This document shows positions 45,447 through 54,235 of a DNA stretch of 64,000 nt, in pieces. The notes under the pieces are model-generated. The model made no database searches. It saw nothing but the letters and a program-made list of their open reading frames with translations, and was not told the origin of the DNA. The DNA is from Prolixibacter sp. NT017 (lineage in GTDB: Bacteria; Bacteroidota; Bacteroidia; Bacteroidales; Prolixibacteraceae), in the NCBI RefSeq assembly GCF_009617875.1, contig NZ_BLAV01000001.1:1674001-1738000 (forward strand). The letters are read 5' to 3'. Each line of letters begins with the position of its first letter. Position 1 is the stretch's first letter. Position numbers and translations under genes: made by a program.

Positions 45447-45860
45447 TTTTTTTGATTGATAAATGTTAAGATAGAATATTCGTTGTGTTAACGGTTTTGA
45501 ATCGGGGGAAGTTAGTTTTTGTTTTCAGTGTCCTGTTTTTTTTGTTAGCGCATCTAAAATATTAGATATTATGAAAAACACAAAAAAATTGCTGTCTAAA
45601 TAGTGGGACAGGCGACTGTTTTTGCCTGTCTGTGAGCATTCGCTTTTGTCGTTTATCCCGCAGATCGAACCATTCACCACACAAAATTGACCGTTCACGG
45701 AAGATTTTAACCTTTTTCGGGTGTCGGTAATTTTTTTACAGAAGGAATGCGGGAGAAAGGAAAAATGGAGCTGAGGTTAGCGAAAGTAAGGAGAGAAGTG
45801 AAAAGCGAGTAAGCCAGGCCAGATTACCAAAGCAATCTGCGCCTGGTCTCTCAAAATCGA
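45447..45860. other. Regulatory intergenic region with paired direct repeat
   Basis: No gene is seen. It carries the paired repeat at 45669-45700 and a hairpin at 45607-45634 (GGACAGGC / GCCTGTC). The region upstream of 45446 is AT-rich and should hold the promoter. Confidence 0.45.
45669..45700. promoter_or_regulatory. Candidate LytTR-type operator, site 1
   Basis: ACCATTCACCA (45669) and ACCGTTCACGG (45690) are direct repeats spaced exactly 21 bp, the two-turn spacing and ACCGTTC core of LytTR/AlgR-type response-regulator sites. The same pair with the same spacing occurs at 46668. Confidence 0.5.
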
Positions 45861-46103
45861 TTATTTACCGTTGTTGTCACATGGCTTGTAGATAGCACCG
45901 GTAGCAAAGTCAATAATGGCGCCCGGCCAGAAAAGGAGGATGTCAGCGACTAAAGCTACGGCACGTACCGGCCTGGCAGGTTCACCCGGTGCCGGTTTGG
46001 TTCGTTGGCATTCCGAAACGGCACCACCGAAAACAGTAGCACAACTCGACAGGGTAGCAGCAATGAGCAACATCCCGATTACATTCAATAGTTTTCTTTT
46101 CAT
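45861..46103 (-). CDS. Small lipoprotein (CATVFGG type)
   Basis: The 80-residue product starts with a lipoprotein signal whose lipobox is LSSC (MLLIAATLSSC). ATVFGGAVSECQ and a hydrophobic segment (VRAVALVADILLFWPGAIIDFATGAIY) follow. The CATVF beginning and the Pro-Gly-Ala-IID-hydrophobic motif fit the YceK/YidQ-like small lipoprotein group. Function unknown. It lies 39 bases downstream of the RDD gene and is likely co-transcribed with it. Confidence 0.75.
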   Translation of the reverse strand: MKRKLLNVIGMLLIAATLSSCATVFGGAVSECQRTKPAPGEPARPVRAVALVADILLFWPGAIIDFATGAIYKPCDNNGK

Positions 46104-46142
46104 AACAATATAAATTAAGTTAGTATTGAGAGCCGACGCAAC

Positions 46143-46508
46143 CTACAACCGGGTTATCGTCGTTTTGGAAATATAGTCGTGCAGTCCTCTGAACGAAAAC
46201 AGGTAGGATAGAATATCAACCGGAATGAATCGCATGATAGTACGTCCGAAAATCTGCAGCAGATAAAAGAAACGGTTCTCTGTGTTTGCCAGAGACGCAA
46301 CTTTGGAGCGGGTAATGAACTTGGCCGGCGTACGCCCCACCAGTAGTTCGAACAGGAAATAGTAAAAGAAATAGGCTAACACCGATATCCATTTCACATC
46401 TTCCCGCGGGATGTTGTCTTTGAATAGCAGGATAAATGACAGGGTGAGAATGAGGTAGATGATGGTGTCCAGCAGGAAATTCACCAATCGCAATTTTTTT
46501 CCGGTCAT
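46143..46508 (-). CDS. RDD-family membrane protein
   Basis: The 121-residue protein shows LRLVNFLLDTIIYLILTL, FFYYFLFELLVGRTPAKFITRSKV and GRTIMRFIPVD. The spacing and the Gly-(Arg/Lys)-Thr-Pro-x-K motif are those of the RDD family (three membrane helices). It may be a small transporter or membrane-assembly factor. It is the first gene of a pair with the lipoprotein, and its promoter region includes the second paired repeat. Confidence 0.85.
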   Translation of the reverse strand: MTGKKLRLVNFLLDTIIYLILTLSFILLFKDNIPREDVKWISVLAYFFYYFLFELLVGRTPAKFITRSKVASLANTENRFFYLLQIFGRTIMRFIPVDILSYLFSFRGLHDYISKTTITRL

Positions 46509-47814
46509 GGTTTTGTCGTGTTAAATAATTCTGGTTAGTAATATTTCTTCATCTAAATTATCAGATACGGTTAAATACTCCAAGAAATTAAGTAACTAAT
46601 TCTTTGGTGTTTGGCAGATTTATCTCCGTGTCAACCGGTATATTTTTCCGTTTATCCCTCAGATCGAACCATTCACCATACAAAACAGACCGTTCACGGA
46701 AGATTTTAGCGTTCCCCGGATGTTGATAATTTTTCGTCTAACCGGACTAAAACGACAGATGCCTGACGAACTTCAGGTTGGATGTCCCGGTTACTGTTGT
46801 TGGAAAAAAGACATTAGACACCAGACTCGAGACACTAGACGATACAGAATGGCCTTTCGACTTTTGATTGTTCATTACTCATTTTCCATATTACTAATTG
46901 TTTCTCCCGTTTCTATCATTGTCAGGCTGAAGGCCTGATATACTTCAGCCCGGGGGAAGGAATCACGGTGTAGCCGGGATGACGCCACCCCGGGTTAAAT
47001 GTCCGTAGCGACAAGAGGCGCACATTCCGGAAGTGATTGGAACGGAGGCGTTGTTGCGCCGCACATGGATAGTTGCAGATTAGGCTTCGCGGTTCCTGTT
47101 GTTGGAAAAAGACATGAGACATTAGACCCCGACGCACGGTCGGGATTTCGCTTTGCTCAACCATAGACGATATAGAATGGTTTTTCGATTGTTCATTACT
47201 CATTTTTCATTACTAATTGTTTTAAAGGTTTCAGGTTGCGCTCAGAGGTTGCTGTGACTGATATTGTTCTTGTCGTTTCTGTTGTTCCTATGGTTACTGT
47301 TGTTCGGCTTCGACGGTGGACATCATTGTGTCCTTGGTGCAACCCTTGTGTTCTTCGTGGTAAAAAAATTAAAAAAGCTCCACGCAAAGGCTACAAAGAT
47401 TTCTGCCAAGAGCGCAAAGAGCTGACCACCCATGGCACCGATTCATCTGTGTACATCCGTTAATTTAATCTGTGATTATCCGTGGAATATATAGTGGTTA
47501 AAAATGAGGAAAGCCCCATGGCGGTGGGGCTTTTTGTTAAGAGAGGTTGATGGTATTTGTCTCCAGGTTTGGGAATCAATCCCTGAATCTACCATAGTCA
47601 AACTGGTGTATCAGTAGCATATCATACCATTTCATTACACACAGTTTCACTTTTTTTATGTCTTTGTGAAATTTTTTTCTCCCGGGGTGGGAGTGGGCCA
47701 TCTGTCTGGTAACTTTCCTTCGTAAAAATACGGCGAACAATGGTCAGGGTTTCACTCTTTCCCGGACAAAATGCCGCCTTTTTTCAACAAAATCGGGTGC
47801 AAAACACCAATGTG
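46509..47814. repeat. 1.3-kb gene-free mosaic of degenerate repeats
   Basis: No ORF here has a believable product. Recurring fragments related to those at 41.7 and 42.6 kb occur at 46800-46910 and 47100-47225. Text-like stretches such as TTCATCTGTGTACATCCGTT and TGATTATCCGTGG (47440-47485) follow. A hairpin AAGCCCCATGGCGGTGGGGCTT with T tract lies at 47510-47536. The stretch looks like an accumulation of non-autonomous repeats. Confidence 0.5.
46668..46699. promoter_or_regulatory. Candidate LytTR-type operator, site 2
   Basis: ACCATTCACCA (46668) and ACCGTTCACGG (46689) repeat site 1 with the same 21-bp spacing. The flanks are also similar (CAGATCGA before, AAGATTTTA after), about 160 bases upstream of the RDD gene. 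Confidence 0.5.
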
Positions 47815-48561
47815 CTACCGGGCACTCGATTGCGTATCCTTGTCGGAGGTAAACGACGCCAGGGGCTCCTGGTTCATGAACCTTTTCAGCTTCCGGACAT
47901 CTTTCATGGCCTGACTGCGCTGGTACAGGTGCCGGCTGCAGGTAATCCGCATCGGGTAAGCATCCAGGTTGTACGGATTGCGCCGGATGGCCTCGTCGAG
48001 CAGGTTCAGCGCCAGCGCGTAGTCCGATGCCCCCATGGCGACCTGCATGCGGTGGGCCAGCTTGCCGTCGGGAAGAATGTGATGAGTCGACGTTTCCGGT
48101 GCCCCGGATGCCGTGATGCTCAGCGGTGCCATAATGTTCGGCCCGCTGATATCGGGGGAGTAAAACGGGTGATGAGCCAGCTGAAACCGCAGCTGAATGT
48201 AAAAAGTTTCTGTGTCGTAGTTCGGTTGCATTTTGTGCCAGCGGCCGTCTGTTCCCCGCAGCACTCTTGTCACTTCGTTGTCGATGGGATCGCCCAGCGA
48301 GTTGACGATGGTAATGGCGGCCACCCGTCCGTTCGGGGTAACCGTCACCGCGGCAATCGACAGGCCCATGCGTCCCCGCACAACGGCCTCGGCCGGGTAA
48401 GTGGTCGTTTCGCCCAGGTACAGCCGTAGCTGATTTTCACCGCCTTTAAAACGCTCATTGAGGTTTGGCAGCGAACCGGAGTGTCTTGCCGGACTTCCGG
48501 TCTGTGCTCCCGACTGAACCGATATCAGGAGGGAAAGCCCAAGCATCAAATGTCTTATCAT
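47815..48561 (-). CDS. Secreted TonB-C-like / repeat protein, 248 aa
   Basis: A signal peptide (ending SGAQ) precedes a domain with TVTPNGRVAAITIVNSLGDPIDNEVTRVLRGTDG. This matches the TonB C-terminal fold (PF03544) as used in Bacteroidota periplasmic proteins. A helical part follows (about 170-230, ALALNLLDEAIRRNPYNLDAYPMR), reminiscent of one TPR. It might link an envelope complex, but no partner is known. GC content is higher than that of its neighbours. The next gene downstream on this strand is far away. Confidence 0.7.
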   Translation of the reverse strand: MIRHLMLGLSLLISVQSGAQTGSPARHSGSLPNLNERFKGGENQLRLYLGETTTYPAEAVVRGRMGLSIAAVTVTPNGRVAAITIVNSLGDPIDNEVTRVLRGTDGRWHKMQPNYDTETFYIQLRFQLAHHPFYSPDISGPNIMAPLSITASGAPETSTHHILPDGKLAHRMQVAMGASDYALALNLLDEAIRRNPYNLDAYPMRITCSRHLYQRSQAMKDVRKLKRFMNQEPLASFTSDKDTQSSAR

Positions 48562-48601
48562 TTTGTTGGAAAGGTTAAGGTCGTTTTTTGATGACTGGCC
48601 G

Positions 48602-48826
48602 CTATTTGCTCTTTAGCCGGAATACCAGGAACACGAGTCCCAGCAGTAATGTAAGCTTTAGCATGTATTTTAACATCACGTTTGTGGAATGCCCCAGCTG
48701 GTAGCCCACATCGTATGCCGTCATGTCGTGTTGCAAAGGGGAAAGGTCAATCACCGTAAACAGGATTGACAGGAAGATGATTGTCACGATGACAAGAACG
48801 AGGTCAAAAACTTTACTTTTTGTCAT
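48602..48826 (-). CDS. Small two-helix membrane protein, 74 aa
   Basis: From the ATG at 48826 (MTKSKVFDLVLVIVTI) the 74-residue product has two membrane segments (about 7-27 and 52-70) with a polar loop. The upstream extension of the frame to 48898 lacks a good ribosome site. It lies 40 bases upstream of the TonB-C-like gene and may be co-transcribed with it. Family not recognised. Confidence 0.55.
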   Translation of the reverse strand: MTKSKVFDLVLVIVTIIFLSILFTVIDLSPLQHDMTAYDVGYQLGHSTNVMLKYMLKLTLLLGLVFLVFRLKSK

Positions 48827-49170
48827 GGCGTCAGTTTTTCGTTCAACGTATGGTGTGTCCCATTGCCGGCCACCACTGCTGCCTGCTCCCGGATGCACCG
48901 GTTATGTTGCTTCTACGTGGTCGTAAGCAAATAACTTACGTTCTACCTGTTCCCTGGTCAAAAAGAAACATCATGCCCAATTTACCCATAATGTTTGGTT
49001 TGAGCAAATAGAGGCCAGCTGGTATTTCGCACCGCAACAAACACAGGCAATCTCTTTCGGGGTATCGCGTGGTTGATCGCAACCTTTTGGCAACCATATT
49101 CATCTGGTAAAAGAAGTTCAAAAAAACAGGAAGCTAAAACAGAATGTAAACCAACCCTAATTGAATGACG
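48827..49170. other. Intergenic region between divergent genes, no gene seen
   Basis: About 340 bases without a convincing ORF. No repeats were identified. Promoters for both flanking genes probably lie here. Confidence 0.35.
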
Positions 49171-49578
49171 ATGAAGAAAGCAATGGTTCTGGTATTCGGT
49201 ATTTTTATACTGAGTTCATGTAAAGACAATGAAAACCCGATTGGAAAATGGGATGACATTATTAAACTCTCGACAAAGAGTGTGGAGCTGACGGCCCGGG
49301 CAGACTCTGTGACCATCAACACACAGGGAGACTGGTGGTGGGTCGACGAAATTTCGTTTCAGGACAGCACCTATAGTTACTACAACCGCGAAGATATCAA
49401 CCTCGAATCGGATGCGTATTCCATAAATGAAGATGCTTTTATCGTAGAACGGCGTGATAAAAACACCTTGTTTGTTCGGCTGAAAGAGAACAACACAGGA
49501 GCCGAACGAACAATGCTCATTGGCCTCGAAGCCGGAGACTATTTCGATCACGTGAGCATCAAACAGGCGGCTAATTGA
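49171..49578 (+). CDS. Small lipoprotein with BACON-like domain
   Basis: The 135-residue product has a lipobox (IFILSSC, Cys at 17). A beta-rich body follows with VELTARADSVTINTQGDWWWVDEI, where the Gly-Asp-Trp-Trp-Trp segment resembles the BACON/Ig-like fold of Bacteroidota surface proteins, and ends in GDYFDHVSIKQ. It may be a surface carbohydrate-binding or scaffold protein. ATG at 49171 is chosen; 49165 is equivalent. Confidence 0.6.
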   Translation: MKKAMVLVFGIFILSSCKDNENPIGKWDDIIKLSTKSVELTARADSVTINTQGDWWWVDEISFQDSTYSYYNREDINLESDAYSINEDAFIVERRDKNTLFVRLKENNTGAERTMLIGLEAGDYFDHVSIKQAAN

Positions 49579-49989
49579 TTTTGCACGCGCCCGACACACC
49601 CCGTCAGTGGTTGTTAAACCCTGACGGTGGTATACAACCGACGCCGACCTGTCAGCGTGCAGCGCACCTGACAGCGTCAAAAACAGCAAACCAACAACTT
49701 CCGAACCCCGTCAGGGCTTTTACCGGTGTTGGAAGTATGAACCCTTGCCGACCTTTTTCACCACCCCCAATGCTATCCGGCAGTACCATCACCGCAATTA
49801 AATTTGTATTTTTGGAGACGTCAGGGGACTTCGGAAAACAGCCAACCCCGGTTTACAAACCTGAAACAAAAAATAAAAGCTGCACATCTCACTCCCGTAT
49901 GGGTATAACTGGTGGTAGTTTTAGTAAACATACATGCAGGTTGCGCCTGTTATTGGCAGTTGCATAAAAAATTCCAACGAAAGAGGACT
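49579..49989. repeat. REP-like repeat copy 1 and spacer
   Basis: Hairpin A (49601-49627, CCGTCAG..CTGACGG) and hairpin B (49649-49674, CTGTCAG..CTGACAG) form the first copy of the double-hairpin element. Downstream GTACCATCACCGCAATTAA (49784) also recurs near 52072, so the unit may be longer. No gene. Confidence 0.75.
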
Positions 49990-50658
49990 ATGAAAAACGG
50001 AGGAGTAATTTTTGATTTCAACGGAACATTGTTCTGGGATTCGGAGTACCAGGAAATCTCGTGGGATAAATACCTGGAGACCCACAACATTAGCCTGACA
50101 ATGGCTCAAAAGAAAGAATATATACACGGAAGGAACGGGAAAGATACACTTGAATTTCTATTTAAACGAAAGCTGAACGAACCGGAAGTTGAACAATGTA
50201 CCGAAGAAAAAGAACGTATTTATAGAAGTGTGTGTCTGCGACACGAAATGAAATTGGCACCTGGCGCTGCAAAATTTTTAAATTACCTGAAAGCGCAAAA
50301 AATACCGATGGCAATTGCAACAGCTTCAGGAAAATCAAATGTGGATTTCTTTATCGAAAAATTAGGCTTACTCGATTATTTCGCTGAGGAGCATATTATC
50401 TATAATGATGGAAAAATAAAAGGGAAACCTCACCCCGATATATTTGAGAAGGCAATAAATAAACTGGGGGTGAAAAACTCGGAATCAATTATCTTCGAAG
50501 ATTCTTTCTCGGGCATTCAGGCTGCTATTAATAGCAAAGTGGGAAATGTTATCATTGTAAATTCCACCAATGAAAATTATTCCGAATTCAATTTCCCGGT
50601 AATAGAGCATTTTGATGAGTTTGACCGAAATCTTTTAGCTGGTTGTATGAAACAGTAA
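49990..50658 (+). CDS. HAD-superfamily hydrolase (beta-phosphoglucomutase-like)
   Basis: The 222-residue protein has VIFDFNGTLFWDSEYQEI at the N-terminus, a helical cap, IATASGKSNVDFFIEKLG, KGKPHPDIFEKAI and IIFEDSFSGIQAA. The cap and motifs fit subfamily I beta-PGM-like phosphatases. Motif I is DxN instead of DxD: Asp9 is kept as nucleophile, but the general acid position is Asn11, which could weaken or change the reaction. ATG at 49990 follows AAGAGG; an in-frame start at 49912 is less likely. Confidence 0.88.
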   Translation: MKNGGVIFDFNGTLFWDSEYQEISWDKYLETHNISLTMAQKKEYIHGRNGKDTLEFLFKRKLNEPEVEQCTEEKERIYRSVCLRHEMKLAPGAAKFLNYLKAQKIPMAIATASGKSNVDFFIEKLGLLDYFAEEHIIYNDGKIKGKPHPDIFEKAINKLGVKNSESIIFEDSFSGIQAAINSKVGNVIIVNSTNENYSEFNFPVIEHFDEFDRNLLAGCMKQ

Positions 50659-50973
50659 AAAAATAGTAAGCGCAATATATAGCAGTATTCAATCTCCACC
50701 CCGTCAGTGGTCGTCAGACCCTGACGGTGGTCAAAAGAACAGCCGCAGCCCCGACAGGGTTCCAAACCCCGTCAGTGGTTGTTAAAACCTGACGGTGGTC
50801 TTATAACCAACCGACCGCGACCTGTTAGCGCTCAAAACAATGACCGCGTCAGGAATGCAAACCAACCGGGTATAATTATCACATCCCACTGACGGAACGA
50901 TAGTTTGGGTAAACGTGCAAACTATCGGGTGGTTTGAAACGTTATAAGCGGCATCAGGAAATAAACAAAGCAA
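50659..50973. repeat. REP-like repeat copy 2 (two A hairpins)
   Basis: CCGTCAG..CTGACGG occurs twice (50701-50727 and 50769-50795), followed by a decayed B element near 50821-50850. No gene. Confidence 0.75.
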
Positions 50974-51738
50974 ATGACAATATCAAAAGAGTACGAGTTG
51001 GTAGGCATGCAAAAAGCGGGCGAAGCGGTTGCATGTACGTTACGAGAGATGACCCTGTTTGCCCGGCCCGGCATGACAACCAAAGAGCTTGATGAATACG
51101 GGGCAAAGATACTGGCCGGCTTTGGGGCGCGCTCGGCACCGAAACTGACGTACGGTTTTCCCGGCTATAACTGCATTAGTGTCAACAATGAATTTTGTCA
51201 CGGAATACCCTCCGATAAGCGGGTTTTAGAGGAAGGCGATCTGGTGAATATCGATGTATCAGCCGAATTGAATGGCTTTTGGGCCGACAATGGCGGGTCT
51301 TTTGTCCTGGGGAAGGATGTCCATCAACATCAAAACCTGGTAGATGCTTCAAAATTTATTCTAAAGAAAGCAATTGAGCAGATAAAAGGGGGAGTGCGGA
51401 TAGCCGGTATCGGGCATCTGATGGAGCAGGAAGCTAAAAAACGAGGTTATAAGGTGATTAAAAACCTTGGCGGGCATGGAGTGGGAAGAAGCCTGCACGA
51501 ACAGCCCGATGCCCTGCTTAATTTCGGAGACCGCTCCGACAAACGACGATTCCGGAAAAACACGGTAGTGGCCATCGAGACGTTTATTTCCACCACATCG
51601 ACCTATGCCAACGAGCTGGACGACGAATGGACGTTGGTGGGAAACCGGGGCGGATACATGGCCCAGCACGAACATACCCTGGTGGTAACCGACGGAAAAC
51701 CGATCATTCTGACCGCAACGAATGGCATATGGAATTAA
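50974..51738 (+). CDS. map: Type I methionine aminopeptidase
   Basis: The 254-residue protein has the pita-bread metal ligands: NIDVSAEL (Asp), WADNGGSF (Asp), GGHGVGRSLHE (His), VAIETFIS (Glu) and AQHEHTLVVT (Glu). These remove N-terminal Met from new proteins. Its length fits the type I form without N-terminal zinc-finger extension. It is not next to ribosomal genes, as the main map gene often is, so it may be a second copy. Confidence 0.94.
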   Translation: MTISKEYELVGMQKAGEAVACTLREMTLFARPGMTTKELDEYGAKILAGFGARSAPKLTYGFPGYNCISVNNEFCHGIPSDKRVLEEGDLVNIDVSAELNGFWADNGGSFVLGKDVHQHQNLVDASKFILKKAIEQIKGGVRIAGIGHLMEQEAKKRGYKVIKNLGGHGVGRSLHEQPDALLNFGDRSDKRRFRKNTVVAIETFISTTSTYANELDDEWTLVGNRGGYMAQHEHTLVVTDGKPIILTATNGIWN

Positions 51739-52133
51739 TCGAATAAAACGCTCTGTCGTCCGCTACCCCGTCAGTGGTCACAACCGACCGCAGCCGACCT
51801 GTCAGCGTGCGAAGCACCTGACAGCGTCAAAAACAGAGAACCAATAACTCCTTCCCGTATTCAGCTTCCAACCCTGTCAGTGCCTTTATTGCCGCCCCAA
51901 AAACCACTGTCGGGGTCTCCGACCACCAACAGGATTTTGCTTCACACTCCGTCAGTGGTTACTAAACCCTGACGGTGGTCTCACAACCAACCGAAGTCAG
52001 ACCTGTCAGCGTACAACGCACCTGACAGCGTCGGAAATCTTGCCCCCGGCTTGAAATCCCGCTCGGCCGTACCACCGCCACAATTAATTCGTATTTTGCG
52101 GGAACACCGGGCAACTTTGTAAAACAGTATCAT
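51739..52133. repeat. REP-like repeat copies 3 and 4
   Basis: Copy 3 has only half of hairpin A (51767) but an intact B (51799-51824). Copy 4 has A at 51948-51974 and B at 52002-52027. The stretch before 52134 carries GTACCACCGCCACAATTAA and TATTTTG, similar to the region after copy 1. No gene. Confidence 0.75.
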
Positions 52134-52865
52134 ATGGATGGCAACAATATAAAACGGGTTTCAAGGCTCACAGCAATTGTAACGCAACTGCAAACAAAAC
52201 GAATTATAACTGCAACACAACTTGCTGATAAATTCAACGTAAGCATCAGAACCATTTATCGCGATATAAAAGCGTTGGAACAGGCAGGCATTCCTGTCGT
52301 AACAGAAGAAGGCAAAGGTTATTCTTTGGTGGAAGGCTACCGGATTCCTCCGGTAATGTTTACTGAAAATGAAGCAAATGCTTTAGTAACCGCCGAACAA
52401 TTGCTCCTAAAAAGTAAGGACTCTTCACTTAGCAAAGAATTCTCATCAGCTGTTAGCAAGGTCCAGGCTGCATTGCAAAATGCAACAAAAGAAAAAACCG
52501 AGTTGTTAGCTAACCGCATTGCTGTCAGTCCAATTATTCCGGATACAAATCAGAGTCATCACCTGATGCTTATCCAAAATGCGCTGACCTCTTTTAACGT
52601 TTTGGAAATCGTCTATCATTCAAAGTACAGTAACGAAGAAACCTTGCGACAGATTGAACCATTCGCTTTGTATTACAGCCTTCGCGAAGATTGGTTGCTT
52701 ATTGCCTATTGCCGTTTAAGAAATGATTTCAGGATGTTCAGGCTCGACAGGATTCTTCAAATCAAACTCCTTGAGTTGAGTTTTGAACCGCACAAACTGA
52801 CGCTTGCTGAATATTTGGAAAAGAAGAAAAAAAACTTCACCACCCCTGACATACCCTTGTCATAG
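52134..52865 (+). CDS. WYL-domain transcriptional regulator (YafY type)
   Basis: The 243-residue protein begins with an HTH_11 domain (residues 8-65, ITATQLADKFNVSIRTIYRDIKALEQ). A WYL domain follows (about 140-225, PFALYYSLREDWLLIAYCRLRNDFRMFRLDRI). WYL proteins sense nucleotides or small ligands and repress or activate a neighbour. The VOC gene starts 56 bases after its stop on the same strand and is the likely target or co-transcribed partner. Confidence 0.92.
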   Translation: MDGNNIKRVSRLTAIVTQLQTKRIITATQLADKFNVSIRTIYRDIKALEQAGIPVVTEEGKGYSLVEGYRIPPVMFTENEANALVTAEQLLLKSKDSSLSKEFSSAVSKVQAALQNATKEKTELLANRIAVSPIIPDTNQSHHLMLIQNALTSFNVLEIVYHSKYSNEETLRQIEPFALYYSLREDWLLIAYCRLRNDFRMFRLDRILQIKLLELSFEPHKLTLAEYLEKKKKNFTTPDIPLS

Positions 52866-52921
52866 ACCTGCTTTACTTTTGCTTCTCTGTAAAGTATCAT
52901 TCATTAATAATTTAAAATAGT

Positions 52922-53341
52922 ATGATGATGAATCTTCTTTCAATCAGAATTATTACCACCGATGTAGAGAAGCTGGCAGGTTTTTACGAAAAAATAACCG
53001 GACTAAAAGCAATACGGTACACGAAAGACTTTGCCGAATTGAAAACCCAAACAGCGACGCTGGCAATTGGAGGCACCAACACGTTGCAGCTATTCGGTGG
53101 TGACGATGTAGCAAAAGCAGCCCAAAATCGTTCAGCAATAATTGAATTTTTAACAAAGAATGTCGATGATGACTATGCCAGGTTAGAGGAATTCATCAAG
53201 CCCTTCATGGTACAGGAGCCGGTAACAATGCCCTGGGGAAACCGATCACTTTTGTTTAGGGATCCTGATGGAAATTTAGTCAATTTCTTTACTCCAGTCG
53301 CGCCCGAAGCAATTGAGCGGTTTAAAGATAAGATCGAATAA
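52922..53341 (+). CDS. Glyoxalase/VOC-superfamily protein
   Basis: The 139-residue protein has LLSIRIITTDVEKLAGFYEKITGL near the start and LLFRDPDGNLVNFFTPV near the end, the two betaalphabetabetabeta modules of the VOC fold. It may bind a metal or hydrophobic compound such as an antibiotic or an aldehyde. It is placed after a WYL regulator, so it probably belongs to an inducible detoxification unit. ATG at 52922; a second ATG at 52928 is possible. Confidence 0.85.
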   Translation: MMMNLLSIRIITTDVEKLAGFYEKITGLKAIRYTKDFAELKTQTATLAIGGTNTLQLFGGDDVAKAAQNRSAIIEFLTKNVDDDYARLEEFIKPFMVQEPVTMPWGNRSLLFRDPDGNLVNFFTPVAPEAIERFKDKIE

Positions 53342-53466
53342 ATAGTAAGACGCCAAGGCTAACAGCCAATATAAGTATGCCCGATGGAAGTGGCTTACCC
53401 AAAGGTGCATACATTGAATCAATAGTGTATTGGCCCAATGTACGTTTAGCCGGTTGCCGCCCCTGC

Positions 53467-53789
53467 GAGTGTTCGAAACAATGTTTTCTACTCATCCCAA
53501 CCCTTCTCTAATCATAGAGAAGGACTCACGCTGTTGCATATTCGAAAGGCATCATTTCCAAAAACGACCTGGTATCCTGCCGGGAAGAATGCAAATACAA
53601 ACTTCGATGCTATCACCGGCCCCCGCCCATCTTTACTTGTAGAGAGGGGCCATTCGGACGCAGTCCGGATGGGGTGAGTAGATAAAAATCCAACCAACGG
53701 GTACCGCTGCCAGGTGAGGAAAAACAGGCTGAAGGCTTGATATTTCAAATCTGCTTTCCCGATAACTTCCTACAAGGTTTCGAACACTC
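53467..53789. mobile_element. MITE-like nested inverted-repeat element, 323 bp
   Basis: GAGTGTTCGAAAC at 53467-53479 is perfectly inverted as GTTTCGAACACTC at 53777-53789. Inside, TCTACTCATCCCAACC (53487) is inverted with two mismatches at 53667-53682, and CCTTCTCT / AGAGAAGG makes a third hairpin near 53503-53523. No transposase is coded. The arrangement suggests a non-autonomous element able to fold into a long hairpin. Confidence 0.55.
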
Positions 53790-53808
53790 CTGTGCCGCTC
53801 TCCACACC

Positions 53809-53885
53809 CCGTCAGTGGTCGCCAGACCCTGACGGTGGTCAAAGGAACCAACCGTCGACCTGTCAGCGTGCAAAGCACCTGACAG
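53809..53885 (+). repeat. REP-like repeat copy 5
   Basis: Hairpin A (53809-53834) and hairpin B (53860-53885) are both intact. The following text up to CAGGGC (53940) resembles the tail of other copies. Confidence 0.8.
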
Positions 53886-54235
53886 CGTCGGAAATACGCC
53901 AGCAACTTCATTCCCGTGTTCGGCTTCGAACCCTGTCAGGGCTTTTCCCATGCCACGCCAAATACACCACTTCAAAAATGTCCTTTTTTCCTGCCGTCCG
54001 CACTCTGACAGTGTCGGAAAAGGAAACCAATCCGGTTCAATAAGCATCTTAAAATACCAGGGTATACATATTACCCCTGTAATGTCGATATAAGGTAGTT
54101 TCGGCAATCATCACACATAAGTTGACAGCAAGGTAAAACCGAACCTCATTTTTGAACACAACTATCCGACTTTTGAACACTTATAAGATAATCCATTATC
54201 CCAACTTTGAGCACTTAACCCGAATATCGATAAAA

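Larger units (their letters stand above)
53342..54235. other. Gene-free region with MITE-like element and REP-like copy 5
   Basis: About 900 bases contain no supportable gene. They hold the nested inverted-repeat element (53467-53789) and REP-like copy 5 (A 53809-53834, B 53860-53885). An AT-rich stretch after 54050 probably carries the promoter of the SDR gene. Confidence 0.5.

Noticed and set aside
47740..48429. Plus-strand ORF antisense to the TonB-C-like gene
   Set aside because: The minus-strand frame has a signal peptide and a recognisable fold; the plus-strand product has unlikely composition.
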